DNA from: an uncultured Bryobacterales bacterium
Lineage (GTDB): Bacteria > Acidobacteriota > Terriglobia > Bryobacterales > Bryobacteraceae
DNA: 5,468 nucleotides
Assembly (NCBI GenBank): GCA_937859895.1
Contig: CALMAV010000179.1
Span: 2,172 to 7,639 of the forward strand
Direction: 5' to 3'
Below are positions 1-5,468 of the stretch, one piece after another. The stretch's first letter is position 1. Each line of letters starts with the position of its first letter. A program made the position numbers and the translations under genes. Under the pieces are notes generated by a model, which ran no database searches, had not been told where the DNA came from, and saw only the letters and a list, made by a program, of their open reading frames with translations.

Positions 1-1229
1 TCTCGACTGGCGTGGGCTACAACCAGGTGACTGGTTTGGGGTCTATCGATGCTTACCGCCTCGTTAGCGAATGGACCAGCGACGTTTCTCCTGCAGTGGG
101 TGTCTCTAACGGACCCTTGAATTTCGTGCCGCTCACGCCATGTCGCGTGGTTGATACAAGAAACACGGCCGGTGCGTTTGGCGGGCCGGAACTGTCTGCA
201 GCCCCGATCCGGGAATTTGCGATTCCGAGCAGCCTTTGCCAGGTTCCCACAACTGCGGTCGCTTACGCGTTGAACGTCACGGTTGTTCCCGATGGTCCGC
301 TTGGTTACCTATCAATCTGGCCGAGCGGTCAGTCGCGGCCTGTGGTGTCAACACTCAACTCAGACGGGCGTGTAAAGGCAAATGCAGCCATCGTCCCAGC
401 GGGCGCCAACGGCGGCGTTAACGTTTACGTAACAGATTCAACCCACCTGATCATGGACATTAGCGGCTACTTCGTTCCTGCTGCCAGCTCATCGGGACTA
501 CAGTTCTTCCCCTTACAGCCCTGCCGAATTGCCGATACGAGGGGAGCAGCGGGTAATCTTGGGGGACCGTTCCTGACCGGTGGAGCAACTCGGAACTTCC
601 CTGTTTTATCCAGTGGCTGTAACGTGCCGCCGAATGCCCAAGCATATTCGTTGAACTTCACGGCAGTTCCGCGCGGGCCGCTTTCCTTCTTTTCGGCTTG
701 GCCGACGGGCCAGGCACAGCCCAATGCTTCGGTCCTGAACGCGTTCACGGGCACAGTAACAGCAAACGCCGCTATCATTCAAGCTGGTACGGACGGGAAC
801 ATCGCCACGTTTGGTAGCAACAATACCGATCTGATAATCGATATCACTGGTTACTATGCACCGGCTACGACGGGCGGCAACTACTTCTACACGCTCTCAC
901 CTTGCCGCGTGGCGGACACTCGAAACCCGATTGGAGCGTTGCCGTTGACCGGAGCGACAACGGTCAATGTGACGACGAGCGGCTGTCAAAGCCCGGCTTC
1001 TGCAAAAGCTTTTGCTCTGAATGCAACCGTGGTGCCCCTGGGACCTCTACAGTACTTAACGCTATGGCCGAATGGCGAAGCTGCCCCTGTGGTCTCGACT
1101 CTCAATGCAGATGCGAACGCGGTTACTTCCAATCTGGCGGTAGTGCCTAACCTTAACGGATCGATTAACGCATACGCAGCGGGCTCGACGTATCTGATTC
1201 TGGATATTTCCGGATACTTTGCGCCATAG
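1..1229 (+). CDS. Sedolisin-type (S53) protease, C-terminal end with three tandem beta repeats; 5' truncated
   Basis: The frame is open from the first complete codon (base 3), so the gene enters from the left and the GTG at 12 is an internal valine, not a start. The first codons spell STGVGYNQVTGLGS followed by a short helix ending in a Trp. This is the typical end of the catalytic domain of sedolisin (kumamolisin-like) serine-carboxyl peptidases, which are secreted and usually acid-active. In that family this Gly-x-Gly-x-Asp segment supplies calcium ligands; here the Asp position is Asn (21-23). The catalytic Glu/Asp/Ser residues lie outside the window. The remaining ~370 residues are three repeats of 114-120 residues, each with two Cys, probably an extracellular adhesive or structural tail. 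The protein ends exactly at the third GYFAP, followed by TAG. No convincing terminator follows. A subtilisin-like (S8) protease end is the main alternative; the extracellular role is inferred. Confidence 0.82.
   Translation, partial: STGVGYNQVTGLGSIDAYRLVSEWTSDVSPAVGVSNGPLNFVPLTPCRVVDTRNTAGAFGGPELSAAPIREFAIPSSLCQVPTTAVAYALNVTVVPDGPLGYLSIWPSGQSRPVVSTLNSDGRVKANAAIVPAGANGGVNVYVTDSTHLIMDISGYFVPAASSSGLQFFPLQPCRIADTRGAAGNLGGPFLTGGATRNFPVLSSGCNVPPNAQAYSLNFTAVPRGPLSFFSAWPTGQAQPNASVLNAFTGTVTANAAIIQAGTDGNIATFGSNNTDLIIDITGYYAPATTGGNYFYTLSPCRVADTRNPIGALPLTGATTVNVTTSGCQSPASAKAFALNATVVPLGPLQYLTLWPNGEAAPVVSTLNADANAVTSNLAVVPNLNGSINAYAAGSTYLILDISGYFAP
123..1226 (+). repeat. Three tandem PCR-x-x-DTR / GYF protein repeats in the protease tail
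   Basis: The repeats run 123-479, 504-863 and 885-1226 (119, 120 and 114 residues), joined by short Ala/Ser/Thr/Gly linkers. Each opens with F-x-x-L-x-P-C-R-x-x-DTR. Each then has a second Cys about 27-32 residues on, an A-x-x-LN-x-T strand, a WP-x-G turn, a P-x-x-S-x-LN segment and a closing D-I-(S/T)-G-Y-(F/Y)-x-P. The Cys codons are at 141 and 237, 522 and 618, and 903 and 984, one pair per repeat, which suggests an intradomain disulfide in an exported protein. The third copy is shorter because it lacks the LGGP-type loop near its start. The copies are diverged at DNA level, so this is old domain duplication, not a recent DNA repeat. Similar domains occur, to my knowledge, at the ends of secreted enzymes in Acidobacteria and Actinobacteria; their function is unknown to me. 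Confidence 0.85.
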
Positions 1230-1313
1230 AGCAAAAGGGGCGCAGCCCTGGGGCGTAATCATGCGCGTTTCAGTCACTAATGTACGGATCTGAGAAGCTG
1301 GCTCAGTAAAGTC

Positions 1314-2426
1314 ATGCTCACCACCGAACGGCAAAAGGTTACGACAGCGATAGCGGGGGCAGCGCCGTTCGGGGCCGGAATGATCATTCGTCAGAAGGAG
1401 CCCGTCAACTTTGAGTTTCCCTTCGAAAAGCTCGATTCATTCCTAACACCGAATGAATTGTTTTACATCCGAAGTCACTTCAAAGCTCCGGAACTGAGTG
1501 CTGACTCGTTCCAGCTTAAGGTCCACGGAGCAGTTGCAAAACCGTTGACTCTGAATTATCAACAGCTCAGGCAGCTGCCTTCGGAAACGCGTGCTGTGAC
1601 CCTTGAGTGTGCGGGAAACAGCCGGGTATTTCTGGTTCCTCAAGTCGAGGGCGCGCAGTGGGCACTAGGCGCAGTAGGAACGGCTGAGTGGACCGGTGTT
1701 CCTTTGCGGATCCTGCTTGAGCAGGCGGGTTTGACTGAGAATGCTTGCGAGATCGTCTTCGAAGGCGCTGACCACGGCGCTCCAAAGGAGAAGCCAATCC
1801 CTCCCGGTATGGTGTCCTATGCGCGAAGCCTTCCGTTAAAGAAGGCGCTCAGCCCGGAAGTGCTCGTGGCTTATCAGATGAACGGTCAAGAGATACCAGA
1901 GCATCACGGCTTTCCGGTTCGCTTGATTGTGCCTGGCCATTACGGGATGGCTTCGGTGAAGTGGCTTACCTCAATTTACGCGGTGACGGAGTCTTTTGCA
2001 GGCTACTGGCAAACATCTGACTATGCCTACTGGGACTACTTGGATGGAAAGCCGGTGCGGCGGCCTCTATCGGAAGTACGATTGAAGGCTCAGATCGCTC
2101 GTCCCAGCATGTATGAAGTGATCCCAGCCGGATCAGAGTATCTGGTCTCCGGAGCAGCTTGGTGCGGTGAGGGCGAAGTCGCAGGGGTAGAGCTTTCGAC
2201 TGAGGGCAGGGAGCATTGGACGGACGCTGAGTTCCTAGACTCTGCTCAGCCATATGCTTGGCGGCGCTGGCAGTTCCTGTGGCATGTGCCGCAACGAGCG
2301 GGCCAATACACATTGGCTGCGCGCGCCAAAGATGCCGATGGAAAAACGCAGCCGGACGAACATGACCCGAACCACGGAACTTATATGATCAACTTCCCTC
2401 TTCCCATTGATGTTATTGTTCGCTGA
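1314..2426 (+). CDS. Sulfite oxidase-family molybdopterin-dependent oxidoreductase
   Basis: The 370-residue product aligns by eye with sulfite oxidase from the Moco domain onward and lacks the cytochrome b5 domain of the animal enzyme. Visible landmarks are YIRSHF (51-56, Moco-contacting Arg53 and His55), LECAGNSR (97-104, Cys99 as the molybdenum-ligating thiolate), HGFPVRLIVPGHYG (198-211), ASVKW (213-217), and YWQTSDY (231-237), where Tyr237 matches the human active-site Tyr343. The C-terminal dimerisation-type domain starts near 270 with GAAWCGEG (280-287; Cys284 where Ser or Gly is usual) and ends with AWRRWQ and TQPDEHDPN. Members oxidise sulfite or related substrates and pass electrons to a cytochrome; no SorB-like cytochrome gene is adjacent. 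The N-terminus has TERQKV and an Ala/Gly-rich stretch but no twin Arg, so Tat export is not evident. ATG 1314 has a poor ribosome site; an internal ATG at 1380 (Met23) is an alternative that keeps the whole domain. The permease gene follows closely on the same strand. The exact substrate is unknown. Confidence 0.9.
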   Translation: MLTTERQKVTTAIAGAAPFGAGMIIRQKEPVNFEFPFEKLDSFLTPNELFYIRSHFKAPELSADSFQLKVHGAVAKPLTLNYQQLRQLPSETRAVTLECAGNSRVFLVPQVEGAQWALGAVGTAEWTGVPLRILLEQAGLTENACEIVFEGADHGAPKEKPIPPGMVSYARSLPLKKALSPEVLVAYQMNGQEIPEHHGFPVRLIVPGHYGMASVKWLTSIYAVTESFAGYWQTSDYAYWDYLDGKPVRRPLSEVRLKAQIARPSMYEVIPAGSEYLVSGAAWCGEGEVAGVELSTEGREHWTDAEFLDSAQPYAWRRWQFLWHVPQRAGQYTLAARAKDADGKTQPDEHDPNHGTYMINFPLPIDVIVR

Positions 2427-2471
2427 TCCGTGAAGCGTCACGCCGGCATAGACTATTGCTACGAATCATCC

Positions 2472-2484
2472 GGGAGCTGCGCTG
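2472..2484 (+). promoter_or_regulatory. Shine-Dalgarno-like GGGAG before an in-frame CTG, possible true permease start
   Basis: GGGAG at 2472-2476 lies five bases before a CTG at 2482 that is in frame with the permease. The frame is open back to a TAG at 2449-2451, with no ATG or GTG between that stop and the TTG at 2521. The TTG has no purine-rich site at the right distance. Starting at CTG would add 13 residues (leader contains HRSELTGRIG), resembling the short basic lead-in with a G-L-L/F element that many APC transporters carry before helix 1. CTG starts are rare, so this remains an inference. Confidence 0.3.
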
Positions 2485-2520
2485 AATCTACACCGATCTG
2501 AACTGACTGGCCGCATTGGA

Positions 2521-3840
2521 TTGCTGCCGGCCCTGTCGGCCAACATGCTCAACATGGTCGGCGTTGGGCCATTCCTCACCGTGCCTCTTGTCATAGGAGC
2601 GATGGGCGGTCCCCAGGCCATGATCGGGTGGGCCGCCGGTGCTCTGATTGCGCTTTGCGATGGGCTGGTCTGGGCCGAGTTAGGAGCCGCTCTACCGCGC
2701 TCGGGCGGCTCTTACGCCTATCTGCTGGAAGGGTATGGTCCGGCTACCTGGGGCAGACTCTTCAGCTTTCTATTCTTAGCCCAGACGGTCATTGCTGCGC
2801 CTCTGACTGCGGCATCAGGAGCGGTCGGATTTGCTGAATACGCAGGGTATCTAGTGCCCGCCCTTTCCTATGGACAATCGAAGGCCATAGCGGTAGCTGT
2901 CTGCGCTCTCTCCACGTGGCTCCTGTTTCGCAACATCCAAGCGATTGGAAAGATCTCGACGCTTTTGACAGGGCTGCTCCTGGGGACTATGGGATGGATC
3001 ATTGTTAGCGGCGCAACTCACTTCAACTCGAAACTCGCATTCGATTTCCCGCCCCAAGCGTTTCACCTGTCAAACCAATTCTTTCTCGGGTTAGGTGCCG
3101 CTACCTTGATTGCTATGTACGACTACAGCGGATACTTCAACGTCTGCCTGATTGGATCGGAAATAAAAGACCCCGGCCGCAACATTCCGCGCTGCATCCT
3201 GCTTTCGATCGTTTTGCTGGGTGCGTGTTACACGGCTATGAGTCTGTCCATCATCGGCGTTTTGCCCTGGCGCGAAGTGGTGCAATCGCAGGCGGTAGTT
3301 TCTGACTTTGCCCAGCGAGTCTCAGGCCCCATTGCCGCCCGAAGCATGACAATTCTGGTCTTGGTCGCGGCCTTCGCATCCGTTTACACCGTTCTGCTGG
3401 GCTACTCGCGAGTTCCCCATGCTGCCGCAGTTGACGGCGCATTCTTCTCCGCTTTTGCCAAAGTGCATCCTACCAGGCATTTTCCTACGTTTTCAGTACT
3501 GGCGCTAGGTGCAGCATCGGCAGTGGCTTGTTTCTTTGCGCTTGCGACGTTAATAAAGGCCTTATTGGTAGTCCAAATCATGACTCAATTCGTGACGCAG
3601 TGCCTGGCCGTGATTCTGATTCGCCAACGCCGCCCGGACATCCAGCGACCTTTTTCCATGTGGCTGTATCCGGTTCCGGCCCTGATCGCTTCACTGGGTT
3701 GGATTTTCATCTTGGTCTCCAGCGGCCCTTGGTACGTGGCGGCAGGCCTTGGTTTCATAGCCGTCGCTGCTGTAGCGTTTCTTTATCGGGCGCACAGGCA
3801 TAGGCAATGGCCGCGCAGAATACTACCATCTGCTGTCTAG
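2521..3840 (+). CDS. APC-superfamily amino acid/polyamine permease
   Basis: An integral inner-membrane secondary transporter, 439 residues from TTG 2521 or 452 from CTG 2482, the usual size for 12-helix APC proteins. Helix 1 contains the unwound substrate-site motif NMVGVGPFLTVPL (11-23). The helix 2-3 signature AELGAALPRSGGSYAYL (52-68) is the classic APC pattern. YDYSGYFN (200-207) lies in the helix 6 region, and SEIKDPGRNIPR (213-224) is the conserved cytoplasmic loop E-x-K-x-P-x-R-x-I-P. RVPHAAAVDGAFFSAFAKVHP (297-317) is the loop before helix 9, and RRPDIQRPF (370-378) lies before the last helices. Long hydrophobic segments separate these. The substrate is most likely an amino acid or amine driven by protons, but the sequence does not fix which. 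It follows the sulfite-oxidase-like gene by 54-94 bases with no obvious terminator, so co-transcription is plausible; a link to sulfur amino acid or sulfonate breakdown is speculation. No ATG start exists in frame. Confidence 0.9.
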   Translation: MLPALSANMLNMVGVGPFLTVPLVIGAMGGPQAMIGWAAGALIALCDGLVWAELGAALPRSGGSYAYLLEGYGPATWGRLFSFLFLAQTVIAAPLTAASGAVGFAEYAGYLVPALSYGQSKAIAVAVCALSTWLLFRNIQAIGKISTLLTGLLLGTMGWIIVSGATHFNSKLAFDFPPQAFHLSNQFFLGLGAATLIAMYDYSGYFNVCLIGSEIKDPGRNIPRCILLSIVLLGACYTAMSLSIIGVLPWREVVQSQAVVSDFAQRVSGPIAARSMTILVLVAAFASVYTVLLGYSRVPHAAAVDGAFFSAFAKVHPTRHFPTFSVLALGAASAVACFFALATLIKALLVVQIMTQFVTQCLAVILIRQRRPDIQRPFSMWLYPVPALIASLGWIFILVSSGPWYVAAGLGFIAVAAVAFLYRAHRHRQWPRRILPSAV

Positions 3841-3909
3841 GGCTTGCTCTCTGGATTATCCGAAGTCAAAGGGAAACTATGTTCGAGCTGCTTGTACGTG
3901 GATAAGCAG

Positions 3910-3938
3910 TTGACTAAGTCGTAGAGATCTGGTGTAAA
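3910..3938 (+). promoter_or_regulatory. Sigma70-like promoter upstream of the zinc-ribbon gene
   Basis: TTGACT (3910-3915; five of six matches to TTGACA) and TGTAAA (3933-3938; four of six to TATAAT) are separated by exactly 17 bases. Transcription would start near 3945, giving a leader of about 85 bases before the ATG at 4031. It sits in the 190-base gap after the permease stop, which otherwise shows no gene. Acidobacterial promoters are poorly characterised, so this is a consensus match only. Confidence 0.45.
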
Positions 3939-4030
3939 GTGAGGCGCAACTCAGGGTATACGCTCTCTAGCGGAAACAACATCGTTCTCGCCAGTTAACT
4001 TGGTGATGTAAGTACGTTATTCTGATCCAC

Positions 4031-4352
4031 ATGCTCCACCCGGGCTCCTTTACGGCCGAAGAATGCCCGTTTTGCAGAACGGCCATAGTTTCAGGTGCAA
4101 TTGTTTGTCGAGCATGTGGCGCTAACAAACGGCCGAGTCGCCTTGGTTTGTTTTTTCTGGGCCTGCTACTGTTTTTTATTCGTCTTCCTCCTGGAGATTT
4201 GCCTTTTTGTTTGGCTTGGTCAGCAGAAAAATCTACCCGCAGCTATCGAAGGGATGTTGATTGCTGGAGCTCTTGGGCTTGGTTGTATCTTCTTAACAAG
4301 ACTGATATGGCCCTGGACGAGACGTCCTATGTGGTTCCGTCGAATGAACTGA
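4031..4352 (+). pseudogene. Small zinc-ribbon membrane protein, split by an apparent +1 frameshift
   Basis: From ATG 4031 the product begins with a zinc ribbon: C12-x2-C15-x10-C26-x2-C29, within ECPFCRTAIVSGAIVCRACG. After a basic stretch (KRPSR) comes a hydrophobic segment, LGLFFLGLLLFF. In this frame the rest turns polar and unlike a protein (112 residues, stop at 4369). The frame one base over has no good start but carries the logical continuation: a hydrophobic VFLLEICLFVWLG, a short NLPAAIEG linker, a second hydrophobic helix (MLIAGALGLGCIFLTRLIW) and a basic tail, stopping at 4350-4352. Dropping one T from the T6 at 4172-4177, or from the T6 at 4151-4156, joins them into a 106-residue protein: zinc ribbon plus two membrane helices. 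Such small proteins are common and mostly uncharacterised. The break may be a real mutation, a homopolymer sequencing error or slippage. No strong ribosome site precedes the ATG. Confidence 0.6.
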
Positions 4353-4629
4353 TTTATCAACAAACCTGAATATAATTCGGAGCGTGCTGTCATAGCTGAG
4401 GTTTGTGGTGAATTCCTAATCTGACCGATACTGGCTATTGCATACCCATTTAGTCTGGAAGTGTGGCCATATCACGAGGACACTTTTTGATAGGCTAACC
4501 ACCAATCTGAGATTGCGCTTGCATTCCTTTCGATTAAGGCAGGAACTGACATGGCCGAACAGAGCGTGTGAGATGGGACCGCGCATCAGCAGAATTGAGC
4601 GCGTCGGGATCAAACACCGCGCCACAGGA
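4353..4629. other. Intergenic stretch without a recognisable gene
   Basis: All frames here are short or read as unnatural protein. The only signals are a perfect TATAAT at 4371-4376 with a poor -35 (CTGATT, 4349-4354, 16-base spacer), a short inverted repeat AAGTGT (4459-4464) / ACACTT (4480-4485) with a 15-base loop, and a seven-codon frame MAEQSV starting at ATG 4551. None has enough support to be called a gene or mobile element. It may be decayed sequence upstream of the broken module that follows. Confidence 0.4.
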
Positions 4630-4880
4630 AAATATCTGATCTCACAAACAGGGAGAGGCGAAGTTCGAGGCCCTGCTCGACATGGGCGGCGGCTATGTCC
4701 TGCAGTTCTCCAATTACAGTCTCGATGAATTCGTGCTCTATAGCTTTCAAACGCAGCATGTACGATCCGCGCTACAGCTATGACAATGGCTCGAAGGCCA
4801 ATCAGATACGTTTCTGGAAGGTCGAAGCCAATTACGTCGTTGGCAAGCTAATGGGCGACTTGCTCCAGTTCGTCGACTAA
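4630..4880 (+). pseudogene. Degraded fragment of an uncharacterised, possibly defence-associated N-terminal module
   Basis: Three frame pieces join into one plausible segment. Bases 4639-4656 give ISQTGR. From 4658 the next frame gives AKFEALLDMGGGYVLQFSN then YSLDEFVLYSF, ending near 4723-4758. From about 4759 a third frame gives KRSMYDPRYSYDNGSKANQ, RFWKVEANYVVGKLMGDLLQFVD, then TAA at 4878-4880. Removing one G near 4656-4658 and one base near 4755-4759 restores about 80 residues. The GGYVL-x-FSN...GSKAN-x-x-R-x-FW...VGKL pattern resembles an N-terminal domain I recall from hypothetical proteins, some in phage-defence (abortive-infection type) settings; this is memory, not a search. No ATG suits its start, and the expected downstream effector domain is absent. 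Two frameshifts, no start and no ribosome site argue for a dead remnant, whatever its family. Confidence 0.5.
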
Positions 4881-5338
4881 CTGAACAATAGCCGTGCGAC
4901 TTATAGAATGGCTCCGTCTTAAAAAAAGACCTTTGCAATCACTCAGAACGCCTCTGGACACGGAGACCTTGTTTACAACAGCAACTTCAATGCACAATGA
5001 GTTCACCTTTGGGTTATCCAGGACAACCAGAGGATCAATTTATACCAGTTAGTTTAGCGGGCGCAAGCTGCCCTTTCTGGTGTAGTAGGCCGGCGCTAGG
5101 CTCCAGCACTCGTTGTCGGCAGGCCATGGCTGCTTTCGAGTAACGCGCGCTGTTGCCGTCCCAGAAATAGGGGCGGCCAGATACCCTGGTCGGCTGGAAA
5201 CTTACTGCCTTGCCCGCTCGACCCTGAACTTGGCGCAAATCGCCAAAGATTTAAAACGCGCAGCGTCCAGGCGGCGGGCGGTCCATCGTTTTGGCAGAGT
5301 ACCGAGCCTTCAGCTTTGGCCGCAAACGAGATGCCTTC
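4881..5338. other. Gene-poor stretch between the broken module and the TetR promoter
   Basis: I see no protein with recognisable motifs on either strand. A minus-strand frame of 67 codons (5238 back to 5035) is open and, read through one TAA, extends back to about 5338. It has no motif I recognise and no ribosome site, so I do not call it. A small hairpin GTCTT-A5-AAGAC lies at 4916-4930 without a proper U-tract. No tRNA, CRISPR or insertion sequence end was recognised. Confidence 0.4.
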
Positions 5339-5368
5339 TTGACAAGTAAGTATGTGCTTACTTAGTAT
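5339..5368 (+). promoter_or_regulatory. Sigma70-like promoter of the TetR-family gene
   Basis: TTGACA (5339-5344) is a perfect -35. TAGTAT (5363-5368), 18 bases further on, matches four of six -10 positions including the key first two and last two. Transcription is predicted to begin around 5375-5376, which coincides with the GTG start codon of the following gene. The spacer holds an inverted repeat, so a bound repressor would block RNA polymerase directly. Confidence 0.6.
5344..5363. promoter_or_regulatory. Probable TetR-family operator (7-bp inverted repeat)
   Basis: AAGTAAG (5344-5350) and CTTACTT (5357-5363) are perfect inverted repeats around a six-base centre, giving a 20-bp palindrome. 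TetR-family dimers typically bind palindromes of this size, often built from alternating AAGTA/TACTT steps. It lies between the -35 and -10 and touches both, immediately before a TetR-like reading frame, which points to autorepression. A simple hairpin role is less likely because there is no terminator-like U-run after it. Confidence 0.6.
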
Positions 5369-5375
5369 GTAGGAA

Positions 5376-5468
5376 GTGCTCCACGCCAGAACTGATCTTG
5401 CCCCTTCCCGACTCGACTCGGAACCGGCTCCTGCCCGTTTGTCTGCCGATAAGCGGCGTGAGCAACTG
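5376..5468 (+). CDS. TetR/AcrR-family transcriptional regulator, N-terminal fragment; 3' truncated by the window
   Basis: Only the first 31 codons are in view. After a variable Pro/Ala-containing leader the frame reaches ARLSADKRREQL (5433-5468). This is the typical lead-in to the first helix of the TetR DNA-binding domain (R-L-S-x-x-x-R-R-E-Q-L/I, normally followed by L-x-A-A-x-x-L-F). The frame has a TAG at 5370-5372, and the only usual start between that stop and the motif is GTG 5376; a TTG at 5439 would cut the conserved arm. No Shine-Dalgarno lies at normal spacing (AGGAA abuts the GTG), which fits a leaderless message from the promoter just upstream. The family would act as a dimeric repressor responding to a small molecule, often governing an efflux pump; the target gene is outside the window. 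The call rests on a short motif plus the operator and promoter context. Confidence 0.65.
   Translation, partial: MLHARTDLAPSRLDSEPAPARLSADKRREQL

Noticed and set aside
467..778. Minus-strand open frame of 103 codons under the protease repeats
   Set aside because: It overlaps a clearly coding plus-strand repeat region and has no recognisable motif; it is a shadow of the real gene.
1290..1306. CTGAG-N7-CTCAG hairpin just before the ATG at 1314
   Set aside because: Five base pairs is easily reached by chance and there is no riboswitch-like conservation to see.
1230..1313. Possible terminator or promoter between the protease and the oxidase gene
   Set aside because: G/C-rich runs near 1237-1255 do not form a clean stem with a U-run, and no good -35/-10 pair was found.
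4371..4376. Perfect TATAAT -10 box
   Set aside because: The best -35 at suitable spacing (CTGATT) matches only three of six positions and no intact gene follows.
4459..4485. Inverted repeat AAGTGT / ACACTT considered as an insertion sequence end or hairpin
   Set aside because: Only six base pairs with a 15-base loop, no transposase nearby and no second matching end in the window.
4438..4728. Plus-strand 96-codon frame
   Set aside because: Most of it has no protein-like character. Only the short ISQTGR piece fits, as part of the frameshifted module.
4916..4930. GTCTT-A5-AAGAC as a transcription terminator
   Set aside because: The stem is only five pairs and the A-run forms the loop; there is no U-tract after the stem on either strand.
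5035..5238. Minus-strand open frame of 67 codons, divergent from the TetR unit
   Set aside because: No recognisable motif, no ribosome site, and a TAA just upstream in the same frame. It could be chance in GC-rich DNA; a protein search would be needed to revive it.

Overview
The window reads as a piece of a moderately GC-rich bacterial chromosome, most likely from Acidobacteriota (class Terriglobia). The main reason is the first gene: the C-terminal end of a sedolisin-type secreted protease carrying three tandem PCR-x-x-DTR...GYF beta repeats, an architecture I associate from memory with soil Acidobacteria. This is a recollection of family distribution and has not been searched. Every supported gene is on the + strand.

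Layout. Bases 1-1229 hold the 3' end of the protease gene. Bases 1314-2426 encode a sulfite-oxidase-family molybdopterin enzyme with the catalytic Cys, Arg and Tyr visible but no twin-arginine export signal. It is followed closely by a 12-helix-type APC-superfamily amino acid/polyamine permease (about 2482 or 2521 to 3840) that has no ATG start. These two could form an operon. A sigma70-like promoter at 3910-3938 then precedes a small zinc-ribbon membrane protein gene (4031-4352), which is split by an apparent +1 frameshift in a T6 tract.

From about 4353 to 5338 the sequence looks eroded. One recognisable island, 4630-4880, can be read as a continuous protein segment only by allowing two single-base frameshifts. 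Its conserved pieces (GGGYVLQFSN, DPRYSYDNGSKAN, FW, VGKL) resemble an N-terminal module of uncharacterised, possibly defence-associated proteins. The rest of that stretch has no convincing gene.

At the right edge a compact regulatory unit appears. A consensus -35 (TTGACA) and a -10 (TAGTAT) flank a 7-bp inverted repeat (AAGTAAG...CTTACTT) of the kind bound by TetR-family repressors. A GTG at 5376 opens a frame whose first 31 codons end in a TetR-like N-terminus (RLSADKRREQL), and the gene runs off the window. The operator inside the promoter suggests autoregulation, and the predicted transcription start falls at or next to the GTG, so the message may be leaderless.

I did not find a complete new system. 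The items most worth a second look are the two frameshifted genes, the TetR promoter-operator unit with its possible leaderless start, the non-ATG start of the permease, and the missing export signal on the sulfite-oxidase-like enzyme.
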